Of a stretch of 64,000 bases of DNA, positions 1 through 9,973 are shown piece by piece. Where the stretch lies: the NCBI GenBank assembly GCA_030674185.1, contig CM060307.1:74381135-74445134 (forward strand). Direction: 5' to 3'. Every line of letters begins with the position of its first letter. Position 1 is the first letter of the stretch. The notes beneath the pieces were generated by a model. The model was not told where the DNA came from, made no database searches, and saw only the letters and a list, made by a program, of their open reading frames with translations. The DNA is from Monoplex corrugatus. Lineage: Eukaryota; Mollusca; Gastropoda; Littorinimorpha; Ranellidae. The position numbers were made by a program, and so were the translations under genes.

Positions 1-290
1 TATTTTCCTCTATGGCAGTCTGGTGGGTAAAATGTTGCGATTTTTTTCCTATCTCCTAGTCTGGGTACTTCCTGTCTGATCGGTAAAATGTGGCGATTTT
101 TTTTTCCTTTCTCTCAGTCTGGGCATCTCCCGTCTGATGGGTAAAATGTGGCAATTTTTTCCTATCTCCCAGTCTTGGTACTTTCCGTCTGGTGGGTAAA
201 ATGTGGCGGTTTTTTTCCTATCTCCCAGTCTGGGTATTTCCCGTCTGATGGGTAAAATGTGGCGATTTTTTTTTTTTATACCTCCCAGAA
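1..290. repeat. Tandem repeat, about 5 units of 55-58 bp
   Basis: The phrase GGTAAAATGT (first copy slightly diverged) recurs near 26, 82, 140, 195 and 251. Each unit also holds CTATCTCCCAGTCTGGG and a T-run. The array starts at or before the window edge. Part of the unit (GGTGGG, T-run, TCTCCCAGTC) resembles the 3' part of the SINE family seen near 1985-2030, so the array may be an amplified SINE end (inference). Units are contiguous with no unique spacers, so it is not a CRISPR. Confidence 0.85.
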
Positions 291-506
291 ACTGAAACTG
301 AAAGTTTACATTCCACACATCGACATATATATTTTTTCTATGATAAAAACTAAGCGTTTCGTATTTGACCATTGCTCTTGAGATACATTCAATACACCTT
401 GCCTAGTTTGTGTCACGAACCCCTAGATAAAGCAAAATCTCTATTGACAAAGTCAAGACAGACCGACAAAGTATAAACATCACAGAGACAATCACAGAGC
501 TAACCA

Positions 507-870
507 GTTGCCGTGGTGTAGTGGTTAGCGCAAGGGACTACTGACTGGAAGGTTGTGGGTTCGAATCCCCATCAGTCCCTTCAAAAAATCATTGTGGGTT
601 TTTTCGGCTCTAACCGGATCCTACCCAGAGTTGGGCGTGCTATGGGCTCATTGGAAAGACTGGGACCACACAGTCGAGTCTCATCCACGTCACGAATGCG
701 TCATTGAGGGTGCTGCTCAAATCTTCTGACCAGCGCCGCAGGTGTCTGTATCTCTCGGGCTTGGTTGACGCCAGGATATGTTATGATAGTACAGCCCTGT
801 CACGCAGTCTCAATCCTAGATGGAACTCCATAGCATCATGATTATCATCCTCATTGACATCATCATCATC
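507..870 (+). repeat. tRNA-derived SINE
   Basis: A tRNA-like head at 507-580 has a box A-like TGGTGTAGTGGTTAGCGC and a box B GGTTCGAATCC, the internal RNA polymerase III promoter. A body of about 250 bp follows and ends in an ATC-rich tail near 833-869. The ends of the head do not form a convincing acceptor stem, and it runs into a long body, so this reads as a SINE and not a working tRNA gene. The 3' limit is approximate. Confidence 0.75.
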
Positions 871-972
871 GCATTGTAAAAACTGTGCCAGGTTATGTGG
901 CCATTAAGGTGATATGAAAAATGGGACGAAAAAAAGGTGAGCAGAAAGATAACCTCCCTGACTGCGATGTTC

Positions 973-1081
<109 letters not shown>

Positions 1082-1201
1082 CGAAACAAAAACCATCACA
1101 GAGATCTGCGAAAGAGGACAGATGAATAAGGAAAGAAAGAGAGCAGAAGGAGAGAATTTAATGTCAGAACTTTATTGACATTTGACCCCTGTAGGGCATA
1201 T

Positions 1202-1618
1202 GTGATCCTCCACCACAAAATGAGTCTTCATGTGCCACTTGATGAATTTAGATTTAAACACTTCCTAAAAGTACTTTTTCTGCTCTTTCTAATGGTACAA
1301 ACCGTTTTTGGATGCAAGGAAAAATAGCAGAGTTATAACCAACCAAAGTAAGCATGTGCTCAAATGTGAAAATGGAGAAAATGGAGAAAACAGTTCGCAC
1401 AAATGTAGTCAAATTGCTAGGGTAGATGGCTTGAAATGCATTTTTTTGTATCAAAGAGGTAAAACATACAATAAAACTTTGCATATGTGCACATTAAAGG
1501 TTTTACTGCAAGATAATGCCAAAAGCTGAAAACAGATGCTTACACCCCTTTTGTCATATTTTGGGCCGTAGCCGAAACGGGTTTGGCACAAGACGACTCA
1601 TTTCGTGCTGAGCGTCAC
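1202..1618. mobile_element. Candidate MITE with imperfect terminal inverted repeats
   Basis: The left end begins GTGATCCTCCACCAC, then AAATGAGTC and TGTGCCA. The reverse complement of the right end begins GTGACGCTCAGCACG, then AAATGAGTC and TGTGCCA. The termini therefore match over about 38 bp with a few mismatches and one gap. The 417-bp interior has no convincing ORF, which suggests a non-autonomous DNA transposon. AT-rich flanks (CATAT on the left, AATAT on the right) could include a short target duplication, but this is not clear. Confidence 0.55.
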
Positions 1619-1674
1619 AATATAGAAAAGGAAGAGAGAGAGACAGTGACATTCCGGGGCGCGTCAGTCAATGC

Positions 1675-1913
1675 TTAACCCTTTGACTCCTGCACCCTAT
1701 CCACCAACTGCAAGAAATTAACCCTTTGACTCCTGCACCCTGTCCACCAACTGTAAAAATTAACCCTTTGACTCCTTCACCCTATCCACCAGCTTCCTGC
1801 AGCAAGCTGGTGGATAGGGTGAGGGAGTCAAAGGGTTAAGTTTTTCGTTTTGCTAGCATGGTCGACCATGCAGGATGCTGATGGTAGAAAGGGTGTGGGA
1901 ATGAAAGGGTTAA
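1675..1913. mobile_element. TTAA-flanked MITE (piggyBac-like), copy A
   Basis: The element is bounded by TTAACCCTTTGACTCC on the left and AAAGGGTTAA on the right. Inside are two further TTAACCCTTTGACTCC left ends in series, and 1760-1839 is an almost perfect 80-bp palindrome with about 36-bp arms around CTTCCTGCAGCAAG. A TTAA target plus ends starting CCCTTTG is typical of piggyBac-group elements, so that assignment is family knowledge plus inference. Related copies lie at 14543-14735 and 27678-27829. Confidence 0.75.
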
Positions 1914-1918
1914 GACGC

Positions 1919-2066
1919 CGGATATCCAGTCAGAATGTTCTGGGTTCGAACCTGTTGGAATACCGCCTGATCTGTTCAGGGTGGACATTTTTCCCGTCTC
2001 CCGGGTCAACAGAATACATGTAGACCTGCCAGTGCTGCAATCCCTTTCGTGTGCATACGCATGCGA
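1919..2066 (+). repeat. SINE fragment (family shared with 7500 and 63440)
   Basis: A box B-like GGGTTCGAACC occurs near 1942. It is followed by the body GGGTGGACATTTTTCCCGTC, GGGTCAAC and GACCTGCCAGTGCT. Close relatives of this body lie at about 7500-7612 and 63440-63612, which makes it an interspersed family. The left boundary abuts TTAA-type MITE copy A. Confidence 0.65.
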
Positions 2067-2149
2067 ATAACAGCAAACGGCACAACCTTGTGACAGGTTG
2101 ATAAATTTAAATACCTGGAACGATCATTTCACCAGACGGCCGATGCACA

Positions 2150-2693
2150 TTAGAAATAGCCAGCAGAATCGGCCAAGCCAAAATAACATTCAAGAAGATG
2201 ACAAGCATTCTTACCAACAAATGCCTATCAATTAACATCAGGAAGAGAGTTCTTGAATGTTATATAGAACCGATAATGTTGTACGGTTGCGAGGCGTGGA
2301 CAGTCAACAAGCAAAGCCAGAACAAGATTGAGGCAGCCGAGATGTGGTTTTAAGAAGGATGTTGAGAGTTCCATGGACAGCAAAGAAAACAAACGAGACA
2401 GTCTTTATGGAGGCAGACACAAGTAGATCATTCATAAGGAAGATTAGGAAAAGGCAGGCAACATCCATAGGCCATTTTATGAGGCAAGGGGAATTGGAAC
2501 CCTGGTCACAACGGGAAGGCTGGTAGAAAGGAGAGCACCAGGTAGACCCAGGGAGAAAATACTAGACGGACTTGCAGAGTGGCTGAAGACAGGGAAGGTG
2601 GAAGAGATGATTGAGGCAACAAGAGATAGAGACAGATGGAAGTCCATGACCGCCAAAGCCATGCGGCAGGGCACCTGATGATGATGATGATGA
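2150..2693 (+). mobile_element. RTE-type LINE fragment, C-terminal part, broken
   Basis: Conceptual translation gives motifs typical of the C-terminal region of RTE-type endonuclease-reverse transcriptases: LYGCEAWTVNKQ, KIEAAEMWF, RRMLRVPWTAKKTNE, RRAPGRPREKILDGL and RDRDRWK. A one-base loss breaks the frame after AEMWF (near 2350), and a second frame change lies near 2495. The reading ends at TGA 2676-2678, which merges into a (TGA)n tail, the usual kind of 3' microsatellite tail. It is 5'-truncated and non-functional. Confidence 0.8.
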
Positions 2694-2820
2694 CGCATGC
2701 GAAACACCAATTGCAAACGTTAGGGATCCTGTAACTCGTGTCAGAGTTGGCGGCCTATGGAAACAGGAAAACATCCCGCATGCAGAACATACGAAAACGC
2801 TGTATGACGACTGGGCACGA

Positions 2821-3112
<292 letters not shown>

Positions 3113-3245
3113 GTTTTCTGGTTAAACTATTATTTCTTATCTGATACTTAAAGAAAAATGTTAGTTATTTCTTATCTGATATTTAAAGAAAAGAATATTA
3201 TTTGATACGAGGGTAACGTTGTTGAAAAATAATACTTGTTTGATG

Positions 3246-3510
3246 TTTGTTGTTTTTTTGTTTTTTTGTTTTGATTTTTTGTTTTGTTTGTTTGTTTGTT
3301 TGGGGGTTATTTTATTTTTCTCTGGACGGTTATTTGGTGTGTGATTATGCATGTTTGTTTGTTTGTATATGTTTGATTGTTTGTTTGTTTGTTTGTTTGT
3401 TTGTTTGTTTGTTTGTTGTTTGTTTGTTTGTTTATGGATTCGCCTTTATCTTTATTAATTTCTGTTTGTTTGTTTATTTTGTTTTGTTTTTTGTTTGTTG
3501 GCCAATTTTT
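3246..3510. repeat. (GTTT)n-rich low-complexity tract
   Basis: TTTG tetranucleotides dominate, purest near 3378-3432. No gene is seen. Confidence 0.9.
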
Positions 3511-3587
3511 TTTTTTAGTAAGTTGGACGATGTTTTGATGTGTTGTTAGGTGTGATTGTTTGCTTTAAACTGGGTATCAAGAGGTGT

Positions 3588-3588
<1 letters not shown>

Positions 3589-3625
<37 letters not shown>

Positions 3626-3840
3626 GTGTGTGTGTTGTGTCTGTCTGTCTGTCTGTCTGTCAGTCTGTCTGTGTCTGTGTCTGTGTGTACATGTTTTGTG
3701 CCTCGGTTGATTGGTGTCTTGGTACGTAAATATGCGTGAATAGGTATATGCGTATGTGTGTGTGTGTGCGCTCGTGTGCACACGCGTGTGTGCGTGCAGT
3801 ATGTGTGCAGTGCAGTGCGTGCGTGCATGAGCCCTTCCCT
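3589..3840. repeat. (GT)n and (GTCT)n microsatellite cluster
   Basis: A GT run at 3589-3640 is followed by GTCT repeats at about 3640-3690 and degenerate GT/GC alternations to about 3840. Confidence 0.9.
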
Positions 3841-4325
3841 TGCGTGCACGGACGTAGTCGTGCCAGTATCTCAGTGTGACCGAGTCGATGTGATTTGTGC
3901 ATTATCGATCTCAGCGGGGACGTGATGAGGCAAGGAGAGTAGGATCAGGATGGGAAAAGAATGAGAAAGAGGGGAGGGGGAAGGAACAGGGAGGGGAGGA
4001 GAAAGAGAGCAAAGGGGGGTGGTATGAGGAGAGGGTCCATATCACGTTTTAATTTGAGGATTCCTATGACAAGCCTGACAGGCCAGAAACCGACTCCTGC
4101 ACAAAGAAGGGAAATAATCGCTGCCCACCAAGAGCACGAGCTTCCGGAGTTCTCTCTTCCTGCGGCACGCTTAATTGCGTTTGAAAAACCTTAACATGAC
4201 AAGACAAATAATATGATATGATAACAAAACAATAAAAAAGCAAAACACCCGTGCTCTTCAAACACACGTACGCACGGACGCACATACGAATGCGCACACG
4301 TCTGTACACACGCACGCGAACACAC

Positions 4326-4378
4326 ACACATAGCCTCTCTGTCACTCTGTCTCCTCTTCTCTCTGTCTCTCTCTCTTC

Positions 4379-4411
<33 letters not shown>

Positions 4412-4509
4412 CTGTCCTCTCTCTCTCTCTTTCTCTCCTCTCTCTCTCCCCTTCTCTCTCTGTCTGTCTTTCTCTCTGTCTCTCTCTCTGTCTTCTCTCT
4501 GTCTCTCTC

Positions 4510-4542
<33 letters not shown>

Positions 4543-4572
4543 CTCTCTCTCCTCTCTCTCTCTCTCTCTCCT
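4326..4572. repeat. (CT)n microsatellite
   Basis: About 245 bp of CTCT with scattered interruptions. Open frames on both strands (Arg/Glu-rich or Ser/Leu-rich) are repeat artefacts. Confidence 0.95.
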
Positions 4573-5113
4573 GGCCACCCAGCCGATCCGACAAAGAAAA
4601 AATAATAGCAACAAATATTCAAGAATAAAACAAAAACGTTGCCCTAGAGTACAAGAGAGGCTTAAACCTTGCTGAAGATACCAGAAGATCTCCAGTAATG
4701 CAAGCCTGTAAAAGTGACTATTGTTCCCCAAAACCATGAGTCCAGCAAAGCCATTTACGACAAGTCACGAGACTGAACTAGCCATGATATGGAAAGTTTG
4801 CGGCGAAGTACAAAGCCTAGCTTTACAAGAGGATCAATTGAATTTTCGCATGAAACATCGTAAAAATTTAGAGAGGAACACAAGTAAGCTCTTTAGTGCG
4901 AGTGCATCACCACTAACTGGCTTAATGGAGTCGGAAATCATACAGACCATGCTGGTGTTAAATTAAGCACTGACATTAACTTGGTATAAATTTAGTCGAC
5001 ATATCGCTGTTTCTGTCTCTAAAACATTCAGGATCTTGCAGATCAGTATTGTTCATGATCCTCAACTCTCGATGCAGAAATTCGTCACCCAATCCTGTCA
5101 GTCGTGCCACTGC

Positions 5114-5637
5114 CAACTGCGACGTTTCATTTCTATTCGTCGCTATCTTTCAACTTCAGCGGCATCTTAACTCGCGACTTCTCTTACCTTGTCTTGTATC
5201 GATTGTTATAATCCTTGCTCTTTAGCTTGCCTGCTCTTTCTATTGCATGCCTCCAACGTATTCAGAATTCTGCGGCCCGTCTTGCCCTTCGTAAAAGAGG
5301 CATGATCAGATCATCCGCTTGCTTCATTTTCTTCACTGGTTGCCTGTTTCTCAAAGAATGTCATACAAAATCAATACATTATGCTACAAGCATATCAATG
5401 GTTACTGCACATATTCATCTTTGTGACTATCTCTGAATGTACACCTCTGATCGACCTCTCCGTTCTGCTTCTGATTCTAGCTGTTTACAAATTCTTCAAT
5501 ACAGATTTTTCAGTCGTTCGCCGCTGTTTTTCTGTTTGATCTCTACAATTGGAACGAGCTTCCCTTGCCTTATTCGATAGTCACAGTCTCTGTCTTCTTT
5601 CAAGTCTAATCTGAAGACGTACTTTTTTGTCCAGCAG
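5114..5637 (+). mobile_element. CR1/L2-group LINE relic, C-terminal reverse transcriptase region
   Basis: Translating across several frame changes gives the order of motifs usual near the end of CR1/L2-type ORF2: QLRRFISIRRYLST, then an SCIDCYN-like counterpart of S.LDYCN, CLQRIQNSAARL, a degraded LHWLPV-like block, RPLRSASDSSCLQI and SSFKSNLKTYFF. Stops and frameshifts show it is dead. It is 5'-truncated and the 3' end is approximate. Confidence 0.7.
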
Positions 5638-5975
5638 TGGTTTCCCCATCTATGTGCCTACCCTTTCGTCCTACTCCCCTCTTGTCCTGCCCCTCCCCGT
5701 TTGTGTTTTATGTACTCTTGAATTTTTGTTGTTGCGAGTGGGTGCTTTGGTAAATGATGAGAGTGTGCGCTTTGATTTAATTTGTATATATCAAGATTTG
5801 GCGTCATACAAATGTCTTTATTATCATTTAGTACTATTATTGTTACAGCAGGGTAAGATTTACATTACCACTGTTTGACAAATAGACCATAAAGATTATT
5901 GCCAACGAACTGTTGAATCTCTTAAGATAGTTGCTCCTGTGTTGTACAAGACATTGGGGCAGTTAAACGGTTCCA

Positions 5976-6278
5976 GTGGGCTCTATCAGCAACCATCCGT
6001 ATTGCATCGCCCTGACGCTAATCTTCACCGTGTGTTTGGCATTCCTTGTCATCGTCTGGCGCCAGTTCATCTTCAGGTTTCCTCGCTGTCTCTCTCTGTT
6101 CCTCGACTGGATTTCCATTGAAGGCCTGGCCTTGGTTTGTGGGTCTGTCTCACTGTCCTTAAAAAAATTGGGTGTGAAAAGTCTTGTGACTTGGCCTAGT
6201 CAGCTGTGGAAGTGCTTACATAGGGGAGGACACAAGGGGTTGGATGGGCTCATGTTCTCACGTCTTGATTCGTCATGA
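5976..6278 (+). other. Unassigned 100-codon open frame with one hydrophobic segment
   Basis: The frame includes a hydrophobic run (IALTLIFTVCLAFLVIVW) resembling one membrane span, and a CAG precedes it at about 5990. I do not recognise the protein. It could be a chance open frame, a repeat fragment or an isolated exon. No neighbouring exon was found. Confidence 0.15.
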
Positions 6279-6296
6279 AATCGATCCACTTAACCT

Positions 6297-6340
6297 CCCC
6301 CCCCCCTACTCACCCCCCCCCCCCCCCCCCCCCCCCCCGC
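6297..6340. repeat. Poly-C tract
   Basis: A nearly pure C run of about 40 bp with one short break (TACTCA). Confidence 0.95.
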
Positions 6341-6522
6341 GTCTTCTTTTTCCGATTTCTTTTTAAGCTTCTGCTGTCAAATGTGTTGACTGCGTTTCTT
6401 TCCTTAGCTCGTTTTTTATGTACCAGATTTCCCAGCTATATACACTGGTGTTAGAGAACTCATGTTTAATCTAGGCGACGTTTTCTTGTTCTTCCATATC
6501 TTGTTTAATTGAATGAATGCAG

Positions 6523-6633
6523 CAGAGGCTTTTTTGCCATCGGCAGCAATCAGTCAAACTCACTATTGATGTTTCCGTTGCTGTTGAGAGAGTTTTCGAG
6601 ATAGAAAAACTGACGAGTCTCTTCCAGCAAAAA
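6523..6633. repeat. Duplicated 110-bp segment, copy 1
   Basis: It starts CAGAGGCTTTTTTGCCA and ends GAGTCTCTTCCAGCAAAA. A closely similar copy lies at 7687-7791 in the same orientation. It may be a local duplication or two members of a dispersed repeat. Confidence 0.85.
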
Positions 6634-6816
6634 GGCAATGCACTTGTTTAGCCGACTGTCCTATGGCATATTGCATACGCGAGACTGATAATTCCAGTTA
6701 TCTTTAAACATGCAGACTTATTGGTACATGTTGGAGGAAATGATGCTTATCACGTGAAGATTGCATTCGTCGTAAATATTATCGATTTTGACGAGCGCGA
6801 TAATCAAGTGGGTAAG

Positions 6817-6818
<2 letters not shown>

Positions 6819-6857
<39 letters not shown>

Positions 6858-6878
6858 CGTGCGTGCGTGTGTGCGTGC

Positions 6879-6913
<35 letters not shown>

Positions 6914-6930
6914 TGCGTGTGCGTGCGTGC

Positions 6931-6985
<55 letters not shown>

Positions 6986-7110
6986 TGTCTGTGTGTGTCT
7001 GTGTGTGTGTACGTCTGTATGTGTGTGTGTTTTGTATGTGTGTGTGTGTGTGTGTGTGGTGTGTGTGTGTGTGTATGTATGTGTGTGTGTGTCTGCGTCT
7101 GTGTGTCTGT
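6819..7110. repeat. (GT)n/(GCGT)n microsatellite
   Basis: About 290 bp of alternating purine-pyrimidine GT with GTGC interruptions. No gene. Confidence 0.97.
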
Positions 7111-7115
7111 ATATG

Positions 7116-7456
7116 TATCATATAACCAATAAGGAAGTGAAAACCCGAATCGAAAACGCCATCGGGCCGTATGAAGACCTCCTGACCAGTGAAAAGACGC
7201 AAACTGAGGTGGTACGCGCACGTCACACAATCATCTGTACTGGCCAAGACCGTCTTGCAGGGAACAGTTCAGGGAGGGAGACGAAGAGGCAGACAGAGAA
7301 AGAGATGGGAAGACAATATCAGAGAGTGGACTGGCCTTGAATGGAACATCATTCTGCGGAAAGCTGAGGACCGTGAGGAGTGGAGGAAGTTGGTTGCAAA
7401 ATCTTCAGTGGTGCCCCAACGGTCAACCAGACTACGGGACTGATGATGATGATGAT
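7116..7456 (+). mobile_element. RTE-type LINE fragment, C-terminal end with (TGA)n tail
   Basis: Motifs in order are ITNKEVKTRIENAIGPYEDLL, here split by a frame change near 7190, then KRRKLRWYAHVTQS, GRRRGRQRKRWEDNIREWT and EDREEWRKLVAKSS. These are typical of the C-terminus of RTE-group endonuclease-reverse transcriptases in marine invertebrates. The stop at 7441-7443 merges into a GAT-repeat tail. The 5' end is truncated inside a GT repeat. Dead fragment. Confidence 0.8.
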
Positions 7457-7499
7457 ATGTGTGTGTCCGTGTGTATCTTTTTTCTTTCTTTGTTCGCCT

Positions 7500-7612
7500 G
7501 TTCCAGTCAAGGTTTGGGTTTGATGCTGTCTGGATATCTCCCGCTTCGTGGATATAAGGGTGGAGATTTTTCCCCATTTCCCAAGTCAACAAATGCGAGA
7601 TCTGATATTGCC
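7500..7612 (+). repeat. SINE fragment (same family as 1919)
   Basis: Contains AAGGGTGGAGATTTTTCCCC, then CCCAAGTCAAC. This matches the body of the repeats at 1985-2030 and 63530-63580. A degraded box B-like TTGGGTTTGATGC lies upstream. Confidence 0.55.
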
Positions 7613-7686
7613 TAAACCTCCTTAGCTCGTTGACCATCAAACACGCACCTAAATGAAAAGTGCTGTGATGACTTATGCAAATATCA

Positions 7687-7791
7687 CAGAGGCTTTTTTG
7701 CCACGGCAGCAATCAAACTCACTATTGATGTTTCCGTTGCTGTTGAGAGAGTTTTGGGAATAGAAAAACTGACGAGTCTTTTCCAGCAAAA
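7687..7791. repeat. Duplicated 110-bp segment, copy 2
   Basis: Copy of 6523-6633 with a few substitutions and one short deletion. Between the copies lie the GT microsatellite and the RTE and SINE fragments. Confidence 0.85.
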
Positions 7792-8568
7792 TGGGCGAAA
7801 GTACTGATCCATCAAATAGGTCTCAATGCCTGTTTGCTGTCACCTTGCCAACCATTATAGACATGTCCAGGTTCTGTACCCAACAGCGAAAAGTTGAGTG
7901 AAGGACAATGGTGACTGACAATATTTCCTAAATGTGATGCGCGCTTGTGGCCTGTGGTGTTTGCCACTAATTTACAGATCCATGCTACTGGGACATCAAA
8001 TCTGTCTCAATCCATCTGTCGCCCTAAAGAAGTCCTGTGATACAAACATAAAAATCACCCAGCATGCAGGCCCAATGAAGATGAAATATACAGACTGTGC
8101 AGAAACATACTACCTGCACAGTGTGAGCAAAGCAACGTGCATACATGCAGCCGAGAAAAATCAGAACGCTTAAAGGAAATAAATGAATGAAATCAATTTT
8201 AACAGTGTAAGTTCGACGTCTTTGTACGCAGAAGCGAGAAGTCCCTACGAAGGCGTAGACTATTAGTCTTTAGATATGTTCCTTCCTTTTAGGAGCTATG
8301 GTTTTATTTTCCACGTGGATGATCGGGTTGTGAAGAGAGAAACGAAAGGCAGCGTCGTGTAGAATTGCGGTACCGTGCTTCCTGCCCGAATGCAATAAAT
8401 GAAGCATGGAACACTAGTAGTTCTGTTTCTTGTCGGTTCTTACGAGTCAAAAGGTCGAGAGTGTAAGTCATCATGAAATCTGTTGTTGTGTCTATGTTGA
8501 AGTGGGGAAGGGAGTGAGGGTGGGGTGGGGTGAGTGGTTAATGGGAGAGGGGTGAAAATAAAGTAAAT

Positions 8569-8584
8569 GATGTGTGTGTGCGTC

Positions 8585-8636
<52 letters not shown>

Positions 8637-8669
8637 TGGTGTGTGTGTGTGTGTGTGTGTATGTGTGTG

Positions 8670-8716
<47 letters not shown>
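8569..8716. repeat. (GT)n microsatellite
   Basis: GT alternation with few breaks. The Cys/Val open frames are artefacts. Confidence 0.97.
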
Positions 8717-8718
<2 letters not shown>

Positions 8719-8817
8719 TTTGTATGTCTGTGTTTCTTTCTTTGTTCGTCTGTTACTTTGCTTATTTTCTTTCAGTCAAGATGGTAAAAAAAATGGGCAT
8801 ACACGAAAGTGAAATTG

Positions 8818-8872
8818 ATCTCTCTCTGTGTCTCTCTGTCTCTCTGTATCTGTCTCTGTCTGTCTCTCTCTT

Positions 8873-8947
<75 letters not shown>
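8818..8947. repeat. (CT)n microsatellite
   Basis: CT/GTCT tract, pure at 8879-8927. Confidence 0.95.
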
Positions 8948-8949
8948 AA

Positions 8950-9035
8950 GTATTATGTATGCACTGAAATGGTTATAGCCCTGGCCCTGATTTGACTCTA
9001 CGCAGTCGGCTGGGCTTGAAACAAAAAATAACAAT
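8950..9035 (-). repeat. Interspersed repeat fragment (shared with 19830)
   Basis: Its reverse complement carries CAGCCGACTGCGTAGAG, AAATCAGGGC and GGGCTATAAC. These align with CAGCCCACTGCGTAGAG, ATATCAGGGC and GGGCTATAAC at about 19846-19880. It sits between two CT microsatellites. Confidence 0.65.
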
Positions 9036-9074
<39 letters not shown>

Positions 9075-9110
9075 CGCACACACACATACACACACGCACA
9101 CACACACACG

Positions 9111-9151
<41 letters not shown>

Positions 9152-9168
9152 TGCACAAACACACACAC
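9036..9168. repeat. (CT)n followed by (CA)n
   Basis: A CT run at 9038-9072 joins a CA run at 9077-9168. Confidence 0.95.
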
Positions 9169-9973
9169 ATACATACAAATAACAGATAGAAAATACATAA
9201 TAAAATCTCGAACACTTCCACAACGTAGGAAAAGACGAAGAGTACTAACAGGAAGAAAACCTGTACGTGTGTTGCAGATGATGTGACGACAGTGACGCCT
9301 GGAATCATGCTGCCGACAGGGAAGCGGGCGTCAGACACACGCTCACAACGTGCCCATCAATCAGACAGCCGGCTACAGCGGCACCAGACCCGAACAGCGG
9401 GAAAGCAGCATGCTCCTAAATAGCAGGAAACGTGTGCACCTCCCTCTCTCCCCCATCCCCGCCGGTTGTCCCAGTCAGGACCATCCATGGCCGTGTGACG
9501 ACTCGGAGTACTAACTATCAGCTGGTGTGACGGCAAACAGTTCTCTGTGTGTGTGTGTGCCGCGTGTTTGTATAGTAGGCCATGATGGTCTAATTTGATA
9601 CTATTCGTCATCCTCACCATGGATCTTGCGGACTGATACGTTATAAGTGTAGTCCTCAACCCTACCAACTTTAAAAAAAAAAAGAAAGAAAAATATCTAC
9701 AAGCTTTCAGTTTGGATGGATATGAACCATGACGTTGCGTGTCAAGTTGATAGTTCATATTCTGTGCAGACTTGTGACACAAAACTCAAACTCAGTGATT
9801 CGAATATATGATTGATCAAATCGTGTACCGGTTTTGTGTTTCTTGAACATGTTTGAATCGTGTGTCTTTCAAGCAAACTAAAAGGGATAAAAAAAAAAAC
9901 ACCACAATGTCAGAAAAGGATCGGACCAGACACTGTAGGCCTACAAGTGTTTGAGGCTGGGTTTTTTGATGCC
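9169..9973 (+). other. Receptor upstream region
   Basis: This is non-repetitive sequence upstream of the serotonin receptor ORF, presumably containing its 5' UTR and perhaps promoter. No TATA box or initiator can be called with confidence. The open frame extends upstream of the first ATG to about 9860 but begins with GTG and has no ATG before 9974. A short out-of-frame ATG at 9969 overlaps the start and stops after six codons. Confidence 0.4.

Noticed and set aside
1..290. CRISPR-like array
   Set aside because: Units are contiguous without unique spacers, in a eukaryotic context. The same applies to the minisatellite at 51883-52207.
507..580. Functional tRNA gene
   Set aside because: Box A and B are good, but the ends do not form a convincing acceptor stem and the sequence continues into a SINE body.
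4064..4737. Arg/Glu-rich frames on the - strand
   Set aside because: Produced by the CT microsatellite at 4326-4572.
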